Source: Cytophagales bacterium (GTDB lineage: Bacteria > Bacteroidota > Bacteroidia > Cytophagales > Cyclobacteriaceae). Taken from it: 64,000 bases of DNA. Below are positions 1 to 7,088 of this stretch, one piece after another (the first letter of the stretch is position 1; the number at the start of each line of letters is the position of its first letter). A model generated the notes under the pieces. The model was given only the letters and a program-made list of their open reading frames with translations. It did no database searches and had not been told where the DNA came from. The position numbers and the translations under genes are program-made. The stretch is from the NCBI GenBank assembly GCA_017303795.1, contig JAFLBR010000020.1:1-64000 (forward strand), in the 5' to 3' direction.

Positions 1-56
1 GACTGTTCGTTGAGTATCCCGATAATCTGGGCCTCCGTAAAGCGCATCTTCTTCAT
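1..56 (-). CDS. IS3-family transposase OrfA, N-terminus only (runs off window)
   Basis: The reverse strand from position 56 reads M-K-K-M-R-F-T-E-A-Q-I-I-G-I-L-N-E-Q and then leaves the window. This matches the start of the small helix-turn-helix subunit (OrfA, HTH_Tnp_1) of IS3-family transposases, which typically begins M-K-K-x-R-F-[ST]-E-x-Q-I. OrfA binds the element's terminal repeats and is normally fused to the DDE catalytic OrfB by -1 frameshifting. Only 18 codons are visible, so the subgroup and the integrity of the element cannot be judged. The gene lies just inside the right boundary of the element, the usual position of orfA relative to the left IR. Confidence 0.75.
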   Translation of the reverse strand, partial: MKKMRFTEAQIIGILNEQ

Positions 57-126
57 TTGCTGTTTTTGTTAGGTTAAAGTTAAAAAACTCTATTTTTAAC
101 CTGTTCAAAAAAAACAGCCTAGTACC
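1..126 (-). mobile_element. Right-hand portion of an IS3-family insertion sequence
   Basis: OrfA starts at 56 and reads leftwards; about 65 bases of A/T-rich leader follow to roughly 120-126. At about 127 the sequence changes to in-frame codons of an unrelated ATPase gene. Read from outside inwards, the terminal stretch includes GGCTGTTTTTTTTGAACAG (bases 101-119 reversed), a plausible terminal repeat. The exact end and any target-site duplication cannot be fixed because the other end lies outside the window. Confidence 0.6.
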
Positions 127-336
127 GACCCAATTCAATCAATGGATAGCATAAACATTCTTTCTACAATTGATTTGTTAAGAAGTATAGTTGTGAATCA
201 TAAAAAGCAAATTATACTTTCTACTCATGATGAAAACTTTCATAATCTATTAAAGAAGAAGATGCCATCAAGTTTATTCAATTCAAAATTTATGGAGCTC
301 GAGACTTTTGGAAAGGTAAAAACGAGCGGTAATTAA
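127..336 (+). pseudogene. C-terminal fragment of an SbcC/SMC-like AAA ATPase cut by the IS
   Basis: From 127 an open frame reads D-P-I-Q-S-M-D-S-I-N and continues to a stop at 334-336. D-P-I-Q-S-M-D is the Walker B/D-loop region of SbcC/Rad50-like ATPases (the usual text is L-D-D-P-I-Q-S-M-D-D), and I-I-L-S-T-H-D further on is the switch-histidine motif. The tail F-M-E-L-E-T-F-G-K-V is also typical of this group, which is common in phage-defence and DNA-repair loci. The Walker A half is missing and the break falls inside Walker B, exactly where the IS3-like sequence starts, so insertion destroyed the gene. The ATG at 142 is only an internal Met. No active product is expected. Confidence 0.65.
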
Positions 337-378
337 TGAACGCGTTTAGTGGCACGTTTGCACTGTTCACCCATAATT

Positions 379-414
379 GTTCTTCACTGGTAATTTTGAA
401 ACTTCTCACCTTGC
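379..414 (+). repeat. Short direct repeat X, copy 1
   Basis: A 36-base stretch beginning GTTCTTC and ending ACTTCTCACCTTGC recurs with a few changes at 817-853. Here it stands five bases before the helicase-like block starting at 420. In the second copy the same two blocks are separated by the hip locus. Confidence 0.6.
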
Positions 415-419
415 CCGTT

Positions 420-704
420 AAGCCTTCATTTTATTAAATTGTACTAGACTGAAAGTTGCGTATAGCCCAATTAATAGAATGTTAGCCAACAAGATTACTG
501 TACTGATCGGCAAAGCCATCCGGGAGGGAAAGTACCTGAACATTACTTACAAAAATAAGGGTGACGAGATTACATTATTCTGGATCAGCATTTTGGATAT
601 CCCGGCAACCGATGTGCTGCGGGTGAACATGTTTAATGTGACCAAAGACGATCCCATTTTAGACGCAAAAATCTTTGTGTCTGGCATTCAGTCTGCCGAG
701 ATCC
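420..704 (+). repeat. Direct repeat H, copy 1 (duplicated helicase 5' end)
   Basis: This 285-base block aligns without visible indels to 2578-2862. It starts in the shared leader AAGCCTTCATTT, with both ATGs 59 bases in, and stops abruptly after the codons for S-A-E. Conservation covers the leader and the first ~74 codons of the helicase. The encoded peptides are roughly three-quarters identical, so the duplication is not recent, or the two copies came from related loci. Confidence 0.75.
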
Positions 705-709
705 CCTAG
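479..709 (+). pseudogene. Truncated paralogue of the WYL-helicase-nuclease N-terminus
   Basis: The 76-residue reading frame is a copy of the first ~74 residues of the protein encoded at 2637-5621, including I-G-K-A-I-R-E-G-K-Y-L and F-W-I-S-I-L-D-I-P. It then runs out of homology and stops two codons later. The piece corresponds to the N-terminal WYL-like beta-barrel only, with no helicase motors. It may be a decayed remnant; a stand-alone WYL-like regulator is the alternative but has no supporting evidence. Its value is as an apparent empty-site version of the locus downstream. Confidence 0.6.
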
Positions 710-731
710 TTGCTGTTGGTCAAAATTAGTT

Positions 732-755
732 GTTGCGGGTCGCCTGACCCGCAAC
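732..755. repeat. Perfect GC-rich hairpin, arms GTTGCGGGTC / GACCCGCAAC
   Basis: Ten-base perfect arms flank the loop GCCT. No T-run follows, so this is not a good intrinsic terminator. The same GCGGGTT/AACCCGC theme occurs inside the ThuA-like gene at 23691-23707, which suggests a dispersed palindromic repeat. Confidence 0.6.
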
Positions 756-816
756 GTGGAGAAACCGTAAACTCTTACCCGCAGGATATTATGCAAGGGA
801 TCCCGCGCTTGCAGGT

Positions 817-853
817 GTTCTTCATCGGCAGTTTTTGGAACTTCTCACCTTGC
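817..853 (+). repeat. Short direct repeat X, copy 2
   Basis: A 37-base copy of the 379-414 repeat with the same GTTCTTC start and ACTTCTCACCTTGC end. Immediately after it, sequence homology to copy 1 stops and the hip regulatory region begins. Confidence 0.6.
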
Positions 854-951
854 AGGGATCTCGAATAAATAAAAGGATTGATAACAACATTGCCAGACTA
901 ATCGCAAAGCCATCCAGAAGAAGATTTCTTTTGCCCTCAAATTCCAAAAAA

Positions 952-1071
952 TTAATTCCCGAGCGGGAATATTTTATGCAATTGCAAAACAGAAGTACAA
1001 AATATTACCGATGGGGAATATTTCGTTTTAAATTATAAAAATTAGTCATAATATTACCGTACGGGAATATT
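952..1071. promoter_or_regulatory. Three palindromic operators, 49-base period, upstream of hipB
   Basis: Three 22-base near-palindromes lie at 952-973, 1001-1022 and 1050-1071. The third has perfect AATATT outer arms around the core ACCGTACGGG; the second has the same arms around ACCGATGGGG; the first has inner arms ATTCCCG/CGGGAAT. The starts are exactly 49 bases apart, and the last operator ends on the base before the hipB ATG at 1072. HipB-type antitoxins autorepress by binding several palindromes upstream of their own operon, so these are the expected autoregulatory sites. The spacing is direct observation; binding is inferred. Confidence 0.8.
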
Positions 1072-1302
1072 ATGAATGCTTCAAATCCACAATCAATAGG
1101 CGATTTTGTAAAGAAAACACGGAAAAGCCTCAGCATAACTCAAAATGACCTGGCGCTTACTTCGGGCACCGGCCTTCGCTTTATTATTGAGTTAGAGCAG
1201 GGCAAGCCTACCTGCCAGTTGGGTAAGGTGCTCACGGTTTTACAAACCCTCGGCATTGCCGTACAGCTAACCGGGCCGCTACAAAATAACCCATCGCGAT
1301 GA
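1072..1302 (+). CDS. hipB: HipB-like (Y4mF-type) antitoxin, XRE-family repressor
   Basis: This is a 76-residue DNA-binding antitoxin that should neutralise the HipA kinase encoded next to it and repress the operon. A helix-turn-helix of the Cro/CI class occupies about residues 8-62 (I-G-D-F-V-K-K-T-R-K ... L-A-L-T-S-G-T-G-L-R-F-I-I-E-L-E-Q-G-K), followed by the short beta tail L-G-I-A-V-Q-L seen in HipB and Y4mF proteins. The ATG directly follows the third operator, so bound repressor would also cover the ribosome-binding region. It overlaps hipA by the four bases ATGA, implying translational coupling. The family call is firm from the motif and gene pairing. Confidence 0.85.
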   Translation: MNASNPQSIGDFVKKTRKSLSITQNDLALTSGTGLRFIIELEQGKPTCQLGKVLTVLQTLGIAVQLTGPLQNNPSR

Positions 1303-2561
1303 CAGCAACCTTAGATGTGTATCTGCATACTGATCTCGTGGGTCACCTTGTTCAAGATGAGCATGGCCAAACGTTGTTTCAATATTCAGCAGCATGGCTT
1401 GCAAACACCAACGCTATCCCTTTGTCGCTAAGTCTTCCCTTGCAGAAAGAACCATTTGGTGAGAAACAGTGCAAACCGTTTTTTGCCGGAGTGCTGCCCG
1501 ACCCTGCGAAGCGTACGCTCATTGCGCGCAACCTGGGCATCAGTGCGAATAATGACTTCGCTATGCTGAAGGAAATTGGAGGCGAGTGTGCCGGAGCAAT
1601 TACGGTTGTAAATGCGGGAGAAAAATTATCTGAGTACGCAACTGACTACAAATTACTTTCAGTAAGTGCGTTGGAAAAAATAGTAATAGAGTTGCCCAAA
1701 CGGCCGCTCATGGCGGGCGAAGCGGGTGTTCGTCTTTCACTTGCTGGTGCGCAGGATAAAATTGCGGTCTATAAAAAAGACAATGATTTATTCCTTCCCC
1801 TACATAACACCCCAAGTTCGCACATTCTGAAGCCAGATATAGAAGCTTATAAAGGCATTGTTTTCAACGAAGCTTTTTGCATGAAACTGGCGGCACAGGT
1901 TGGCTTGCCCGTGGCACCCGTAACAACGGCTGCGGCAGGCCCTGTTGACTATTTGCTGATTGAACGCTACGACCGGACGCAAACACAAGTTGACAACAAG
2001 GTTAGGTTGGAGCGCATTCATCAGGAAGATTTTTGTCAGGCACTGGGTATTGTGCCTGATAGAAAGTATCAGGCTGAAGGCGGACCATCCATTAAAGATT
2101 GTTTTGATTTGGTTCGCAAAGTATCCAGCGTACCTGTTTTGGATTTAAATGCACTGCTTGATGCCATCATTTTTAATTTTCTGATTGGCAACCACGATGC
2201 GCACGGTAAAAATTTTTCGTTGTTGTATCGAAAGCCTGGTGCAGTAACCTCGCCCGGAAAGATACGACTGGCACCGTTGTATGATCTGATCTGCACACCG
2301 GTGTATCCGAACCTTAGTAAAAAGATGGCGATGAAGATTGGTGACGCTTATGTGTTGGATGATGTTAACCCACGGCAATTTGAAAAACTGGCCGAACAGA
2401 TCGGGTTTGCCAAACCGCTGGTAAAAAGAAGAGTGATTGATCAGGCTAAAAAAGTAAAGGAGTATTTACCGGTAGTCGATGTTACACATCCGGTAGCCGA
2501 TGAGATCAGGAAGTTTGTAGCCAGTCATTGCGAAGTGGTGTTGAAACGATTTGCCATCTGA
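1299..2561 (+). CDS. hipA: HipA-like serine/threonine kinase toxin
   Basis: At 420 residues this is near the usual HipA length. The N-terminal coupling subdomain (about 1-105) carries G-G-E-C-A-G-A-I near residue 94, and the kinase part shows R-L-S-L-A-G-A-Q-D-K, S-S-H-I-L-K-P, E-R-Y-D-R and H-Q-E-D-F-C-Q-A-L-G. The catalytic loop N-H-D-A-H-G-K-N lies at 298-305 (D300 as the likely base, K304 and N305 for ATP/metal) and A-P-L-Y-D-L replaces DFG. All key residues are present, so it looks active. E. coli HipA phosphorylates glutamyl-tRNA synthetase and causes persistence; the target here is unknown. It is cotranscribed with hipB and placed between two copies of the helicase 5' end. Confidence 0.88.
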   Translation: MTATLDVYLHTDLVGHLVQDEHGQTLFQYSAAWLANTNAIPLSLSLPLQKEPFGEKQCKPFFAGVLPDPAKRTLIARNLGISANNDFAMLKEIGGECAGAITVVNAGEKLSEYATDYKLLSVSALEKIVIELPKRPLMAGEAGVRLSLAGAQDKIAVYKKDNDLFLPLHNTPSSHILKPDIEAYKGIVFNEAFCMKLAAQVGLPVAPVTTAAAGPVDYLLIERYDRTQTQVDNKVRLERIHQEDFCQALGIVPDRKYQAEGGPSIKDCFDLVRKVSSVPVLDLNALLDAIIFNFLIGNHDAHGKNFSLLYRKPGAVTSPGKIRLAPLYDLICTPVYPNLSKKMAMKIGDAYVLDDVNPRQFEKLAEQIGFAKPLVKRRVIDQAKKVKEYLPVVDVTHPVADEIRKFVASHCEVVLKRFAI

Positions 2562-2577
2562 GAGAACCTTTGTAGGC

Positions 2578-2862
2578 AAGCCTTCATTTCATTAAATTGT
2601 ACTGCATACATAGTCGCAGATATTTTACTTTAATAAATGCTTACCACCAACATCGCAATACTCATCGGCAAAGCCATCCGCGAAGGAAAGTACCTGAGCA
2701 TCGCTTACAAAAATAAGGGAGGCGAGCTTACGCAATTCTGGATAAGCATTCTGGATATCCCCTCTAAGGATGAGCTGCGGGTGAACATGTTTAATGTGAC
2801 CAAAGACGATCCTCTGATAGATAAAAAAATTTACATATCGGGAATTCAGTCAGCAGAGCTCC
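2578..2862 (+). repeat. Direct repeat H, copy 2 (intact helicase 5' end)
   Basis: Partner of 420-704. It covers 59 bases of leader, including AAGCCTTCATTT and ATTAAATTGTACT, plus the first ~75 codons of the helicase gene. The leader being conserved along with the coding part suggests the duplicated unit carried its own promoter region. Confidence 0.7.
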
Positions 2863-5621
2863 TCCGATTTTCACATTATGATGTGCCTGAAAGTCTGATC
2901 AAAAAACTGGAAGCAGATGAGCAGCTGGAAATGTATAACGTTACCCGCTATGATAATTCCATTTTAAACTATTGCCTGGAGTGCTACAAAACCAATAAAG
3001 ACCCGTTTCTCCACAAAACCCATTTGATTGCCGGGCTGGATTTATCCTCATTTGAAAGCACAAACCCGTACCTGTTAACCGGAGAACAACAAAAGCAAAT
3101 CATAAAAGAGGTTTACCAGAATGATTATAAAAAGCACTACGATTACGAACTCGCCCTTTCCGAGTTTTCCATAGACCTGAGTTCGAAGGGCAAATTTGTG
3201 GTGGCCTTCCGGAAGCTTACGTTCGACCCGGTAAAGAAAACGTTGCACTTAAGTAGCAAGACGCATTTCAATTCCAACTTCTACATTCAGCGTGTCAAGT
3301 ACACCTTGTCGTACTACACTGATCTAAGCCCAGCTGATTTTGAGACGATGTATCTAAAAGGTAAAGCTGAAACCATTGAACTGTTAAGCGGTAATTTTAA
3401 GACGGGCGAACTGCCCAACACCCGCCCTGAACTCGTGGTGCTAGGGTATGAGCAGATCGACATTTCAGGAATTTATGATCAGATACATGCCGAGTATCAA
3501 AAGAAAGAAATGCAGGTTCCGTTAAAAGCATTCTTTCAGAATTTGTCTTCGCTGGATAGAAAAAACAGAAAAGAACCACACATCGTATTGTATGATCGGA
3601 ATGTGAATATCGATCAGCTTCGCACAGTTTACAATGCTTTAAAATATCCCATCACGTACATACAGGGGCCACCGGGTACGGGCAAAACACAAACGATATT
3701 GAACATTATCGTGAACTGTATGGCCAATGCCAAAACACTCTTGATTTCATCGAACAACAACGTGCCCATTGATGGCATTAAAGACAAACTATACCTCGGC
3801 AAGTACCGCGACAAAGAGATTCAGCTTCCGGTAATCAGATTGGGCAACAAAGAATGTGTGAAGCAGGCATTGCAAACGATAAAAAAACTATACGCCTTTG
3901 ATACAAAAGATGTACCCAAAGAGGCCATGCTGGCGAACCTCAAGGAGAAGTCAAAAGAGAAGAACAAGTTACTGCTTGACCGGTTAAAACAATATGAGGA
4001 TAGACTAGACGTAACCCAGAATCTGGAATTCGTGAACGGACTCTTGTCGAAAGGCAAAAATCACTTACTCGAAAAAGAAAAGCGAGCACTGGATGAAAGG
4101 TTAGCGCAGATACCGGAAGTGACGAATGAAGACCTCAACAATATTTTTGAGGTTATAAAAGATAACCATCAACTCCTGCAGTTTTTTTATTTTGAGTCAT
4201 TACGATGCATCAAGCGTCTAAAAACGAAAGACTATAGTCAGCTTATTGAGATTGTAAATATTAAAGAAGAGAGTAACCAGATCCGAGAATTTAACAAGTG
4301 GCTGGCGGACGATGATAATCTGGAAAAATTCACGAAGGTTTTTCCGATTATTCTGACCACCAACATTTCGTGTCGCAGACTGGGAAAAAACTATAAGTTT
4401 GATTTGCTGGCCATGGACGAGGCCGGTCAGTGCGATATAGCCACCAGCCTTATTCCGATTTCCAAATGCAAAAACATGGTTCTCATTGGCGATACCAACC
4501 AGTTAAAACCGATTGTAGTCTTTGAAGAGACCCGAAACCAGGAGTTAATGCGGCAGTATACTATTGACGAACCGTACGATTATTATAATAATTCTATTCT
4601 TTCCACCTACAAAAGAATTGACAATATCTCCCGCGACATTCTATTGAGTTATCATTATCGTTGTGGCACAAAAATCATTCATTATTCCAACATGCGGTTT
4701 TATGAGAGCAAACTGAATTTATCAAAAATCAAGACCTTAGGTGAAGTGAAGTTGATAGACGTGAACAACGTCAATCAGAAAGCGAAAAATTCAGCCATTG
4801 AAGAGGCGCAGGAAATTGTACAATATCTCCACGATAATAAATTATCAGATGTCTTTATCCTCACACCCTTCCGAAATCAAGAAACGGTTATCAATCACTA
4901 TTTAAAGGAGGCAAAAGAACGGGGAGAGATAGAACCGTCCGTTAGTTGTGGAACCATTCATAAAGTACAGGGAAGAGAAAACCAGACCATCATGATCTCC
5001 ACAGCGCTTTCCAGAAATACCACTTCGCGCACATATGACTGGGTAAAAAATAATAGTCAGTTAATTAACGTAGGTGTTACCCGCGCCAAGGAAAAATTGG
5101 TGGTGGTTACCGATAAAAAGGCGATAGATATTTTATCCCGAAAAGATGATGATTTGTATGCTTTGATCGAGTATGTGCAAAAGAATGGTACTACGCAGGT
5201 TTCTCAAAGTACCGCCAATCGGTTTACCATCGGGTTTTCAAATAACTCCGTGTTTGAAGATGAGTTTTATAAAACGATGAGTCATTACTGCACCATACAA
5301 GGCACGCGGTTTGAAAGAAACATAAAGTTAACGGATGTATTTCCGGAAGAGATTAACAACGCAACTGTAAACAAAAGAGAATTTGATGGAATTGTTTTTG
5401 AAGGAAAAGTGCCTAAGGTAATCTTTGAAGTAAATGGAGCCGAGCACACTAAAAACAAGAAACGAATTGAGTCGGATACCCTAAAAATGCAACTGACCAA
5501 AAGTAAGGATGTGAAACTGATTTTAATTCCCAATCAATATGTGAAGCATTATGAATACATCCGCGAGTTAATGAATAAAATCAAAGGCGGGGTTTATCAG
5601 AAGACGTTGTTTGAGGATTGA
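2637..5621 (+). CDS. WYL-like / SF1 helicase / PD-(D/E)XK-like nuclease fusion, probable defence effector
   Basis: This 994-residue protein has three parts. Residues ~1-80 resemble a WYL-type small barrel (A-I-R-E-G-K-Y-L-S-I-A-Y-K-N-K ... I-Y-I-S-G-I-Q-S-A-E-L). The middle is an SF1 DNA2/NAM7-like helicase with G-P-P-G-T-G-K-T at 344-351, D-E-A-G at 594-597, G-D-T-N-Q-L-K-P near 618, H-K-V-Q-G-R-E and G-V-T-R-A-K-E-K at ~813. The C-terminus looks like a VSR/DUF559-type nuclease with D917, E931-V-N-G-A-E-H937 and downstream basic residues. Such helicase-nuclease fusions occur in prokaryotic immunity. The motor motifs are clear; the WYL and nuclease calls rest on pattern likeness. No methylase or other partner lies downstream, so it probably acts alone. 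Confidence 0.8.
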   Translation: MLTTNIAILIGKAIREGKYLSIAYKNKGGELTQFWISILDIPSKDELRVNMFNVTKDDPLIDKKIYISGIQSAELLRFSHYDVPESLIKKLEADEQLEMYNVTRYDNSILNYCLECYKTNKDPFLHKTHLIAGLDLSSFESTNPYLLTGEQQKQIIKEVYQNDYKKHYDYELALSEFSIDLSSKGKFVVAFRKLTFDPVKKTLHLSSKTHFNSNFYIQRVKYTLSYYTDLSPADFETMYLKGKAETIELLSGNFKTGELPNTRPELVVLGYEQIDISGIYDQIHAEYQKKEMQVPLKAFFQNLSSLDRKNRKEPHIVLYDRNVNIDQLRTVYNALKYPITYIQGPPGTGKTQTILNIIVNCMANAKTLLISSNNNVPIDGIKDKLYLGKYRDKEIQLPVIRLGNKECVKQALQTIKKLYAFDTKDVPKEAMLANLKEKSKEKNKLLLDRLKQYEDRLDVTQNLEFVNGLLSKGKNHLLEKEKRALDERLAQIPEVTNEDLNNIFEVIKDNHQLLQFFYFESLRCIKRLKTKDYSQLIEIVNIKEESNQIREFNKWLADDDNLEKFTKVFPIILTTNISCRRLGKNYKFDLLAMDEAGQCDIATSLIPISKCKNMVLIGDTNQLKPIVVFEETRNQELMRQYTIDEPYDYYNNSILSTYKRIDNISRDILLSYHYRCGTKIIHYSNMRFYESKLNLSKIKTLGEVKLIDVNNVNQKAKNSAIEEAQEIVQYLHDNKLSDVFILTPFRNQETVINHYLKEAKERGEIEPSVSCGTIHKVQGRENQTIMISTALSRNTTSRTYDWVKNNSQLINVGVTRAKEKLVVVTDKKAIDILSRKDDDLYALIEYVQKNGTTQVSQSTANRFTIGFSNNSVFEDEFYKTMSHYCTIQGTRFERNIKLTDVFPEEINNATVNKREFDGIVFEGKVPKVIFEVNGAEHTKNKKRIESDTLKMQLTKSKDVKLILIPNQYVKHYEYIRELMNKIKGGVYQKTLFED

Positions 5622-5630
5622 TCAACCTTA

Positions 5631-5710
5631 ATCCTGAGCCGGGGCAGGGTGAGCGCAGTGCGAAGGATCCCCTAATAGAGAACTACTTGAGATCCTTCGC
5701 TCGTTCTAAT
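5631..5710. repeat. Dispersed palindromic repeat with GCGAAGGATC arms
   Basis: GCGAAGGATC (5660-5669) and GATCCTTCGC (5691-5700) are perfect inverted arms around a 21-base loop, set in a CCTGAGC...GAGCGCAGTGCGAAGGATC context typical of intergenic repeats in Bacteroidota. The reading frame across it (5618-5836) has no recognisable product. The rest of the gap to 5863 is unremarkable A/T-rich leader. Confidence 0.55.
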
Positions 5711-5863
5711 CTCAAATCAAATACATTATTAAAACTTCGCATTGCAGCTTATCATACACACCCGCTCAGGATTGCTTGCGCTGGAGTAGGCTGGTGGCCT
5801 CGAAATTATCATCACTATCATACTATTAAAAAATAATTACCAACTTGCAGCCAGCCCCTACCT

Positions 5864-6739
5864 ATGAAATTCCTCACCGCAGTATTCTATTACGGATTCA
5901 TTATCCCCATATCCCACCTGCCGTTTCGCGTACTTTATGTAATCTCAGACGGATTGTATTTCATTATCTACCGCGTAATTGGCTATCGTAAAAAAGTAGT
6001 GTTGCAAAATATTGCGCAGTCGTTTCCCGATAAAACAGCCGCAGAACATGTACAAATAGTAAATGGTTTTTATCGGCACTTGTGCGATCTGGTGGTAGAA
6101 AGCTTAAAAGTCTTTACCATTTCGCAAGCAGAGGTAAACGAGCGCATGAAAGTTGTGAACCCGGATTTTATAGATCGGTTTTACGATCAAGGTAAAAATG
6201 TGATTATGGCAGGTGGCCACTATAATAATTGGGAGTTGTTTGCCGTGGCTATTGATGCCTCGATTAAACACAAAGCGGTAGCAATTTACAAACCGCTTTC
6301 AAGTTTATTCTTTGATAAGAAAATGCGGGAGTCGCGCAGCAAGTATGGGTTGGAAATGATTTCTACGCGGAAGGTAGAGGAAGAATTTAAACGAGCTAAT
6401 GCACCCCTTCGCACTATTATTTTTGGTTTTGACCAATCTCCGCGATCAGCAAAAAAGTGTTATTGGTCAACTTTTCTAAATCAAGATACGGCCATGCTTT
6501 TTGGTGTAGAGAAGTATGCAAAAGAATATAACTTTCCGGTGGTGTATGCGCGCATAAATAAAGTAAGCCGTGGGCATTACATAACAGAATTTGTTGAATC
6601 AATAGAAGACCCTTTGAATACGGGCTACGGAGAAATCACCAAACGCATGAATGACCTGTTGGAGAAAGATATTCTCAAGCAGCCGGAGTATTGGTTGTGG
6701 TCGCACAAGCGCTGGAAACACAAGTGCCCTACATCCTGA
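5864..6739 (+). CDS. Lipid A biosynthesis-type lysophospholipid acyltransferase (LpxL/HtrB family)
   Basis: This 291-residue protein transfers an acyl chain to a lipid acceptor at the inner membrane, most likely a late (secondary) acylation of lipid A. An N-terminal hydrophobic helix (~5-38) anchors it. The family motif H-x4-E is at H119/E124 in A-G-G-H-Y-N-N-W-E, and the end W-L-W-S-H-K-R-W-K-H is the conserved C-terminal signature. The length matches bacterial HtrB proteins of about 290-310 residues. It stands alone on the plus strand with its own leader, beyond the accessory island. Which acyl chain and position it serves cannot be told from sequence. Confidence 0.88.
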   Translation: MKFLTAVFYYGFIIPISHLPFRVLYVISDGLYFIIYRVIGYRKKVVLQNIAQSFPDKTAAEHVQIVNGFYRHLCDLVVESLKVFTISQAEVNERMKVVNPDFIDRFYDQGKNVIMAGGHYNNWELFAVAIDASIKHKAVAIYKPLSSLFFDKKMRESRSKYGLEMISTRKVEEEFKRANAPLRTIIFGFDQSPRSAKKCYWSTFLNQDTAMLFGVEKYAKEYNFPVVYARINKVSRGHYITEFVESIEDPLNTGYGEITKRMNDLLEKDILKQPEYWLWSHKRWKHKCPTS

Positions 6740-6840
6740 GCGATCAACTTGATTAGTGTATATTCGGTACTTATAAATTACTTCACCTACAAAAGCGGAT
6801 TAAGTCCAGGTAGGGTTCAAAGATTTTATTTAGGGCGTAT

Positions 6841-7067
6841 TACTGATAAATAGTTGGTGATCGTAGGGCATAGTGATTGCTAGCCAGTTGGTTACACTAG
6901 ATTTTTAGAAGTTTAGTGAAACGGGTTTCACTAAACTTTTTCAGACTCACTAAAAAATTATCAACCTCATAACAAAGCGTTCGATTTGATAATGAAAATG
7001 AGTTTTTTAGCCATAAGGCTTACCAAAAAAAGTTTTGAGTAAAGATTCCACCAACTATTTATCAGTA
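6841..7067. repeat. Inverted-repeat-bounded 227-base element (MITE-like)
   Basis: Perfect 19-base inverted arms, TACTGATAAATAGTTGGTG at 6841-6859 and its complement at 7049-7067, bound non-coding sequence that contains a second perfect palindrome at 6911-6936. Weaker symmetry extends outside the arms (TTATTTAGG on the left, CCTTATTTAGGA on the right). No coding frame is supported in the whole 6740-7088 gap. It may be a miniature transposable element or a large transcribed hairpin. Confidence 0.55.
6911..6941 (+). terminator. Rho-independent terminator-like hairpin after the acyltransferase
   Basis: Twelve-base perfect arms GTTTAGTGAAAC / GTTTCACTAAAC are separated by GG and followed by a run of five T. 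It sits about 170 bases past the acyltransferase stop, inside the inverted-repeat element, so it may have been supplied by that element. Confidence 0.5.
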
Positions 7068-7088
7068 CATTACCTTATTTAGGATAGC

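Noticed and set aside
835-1038. 67-residue plus-strand frame before hipB
   Set aside because: It covers two of the three operators, its composition is random-looking and it has no recognisable motif.
1-5700. Prophage or integrative element
   Set aside because: No integrase, structural, or attachment-site sequence was seen; only an IS edge and defence-type genes.
5618-5836. 72-residue frame after the helicase
   Set aside because: It lies across a dispersed palindromic repeat and resembles no protein.
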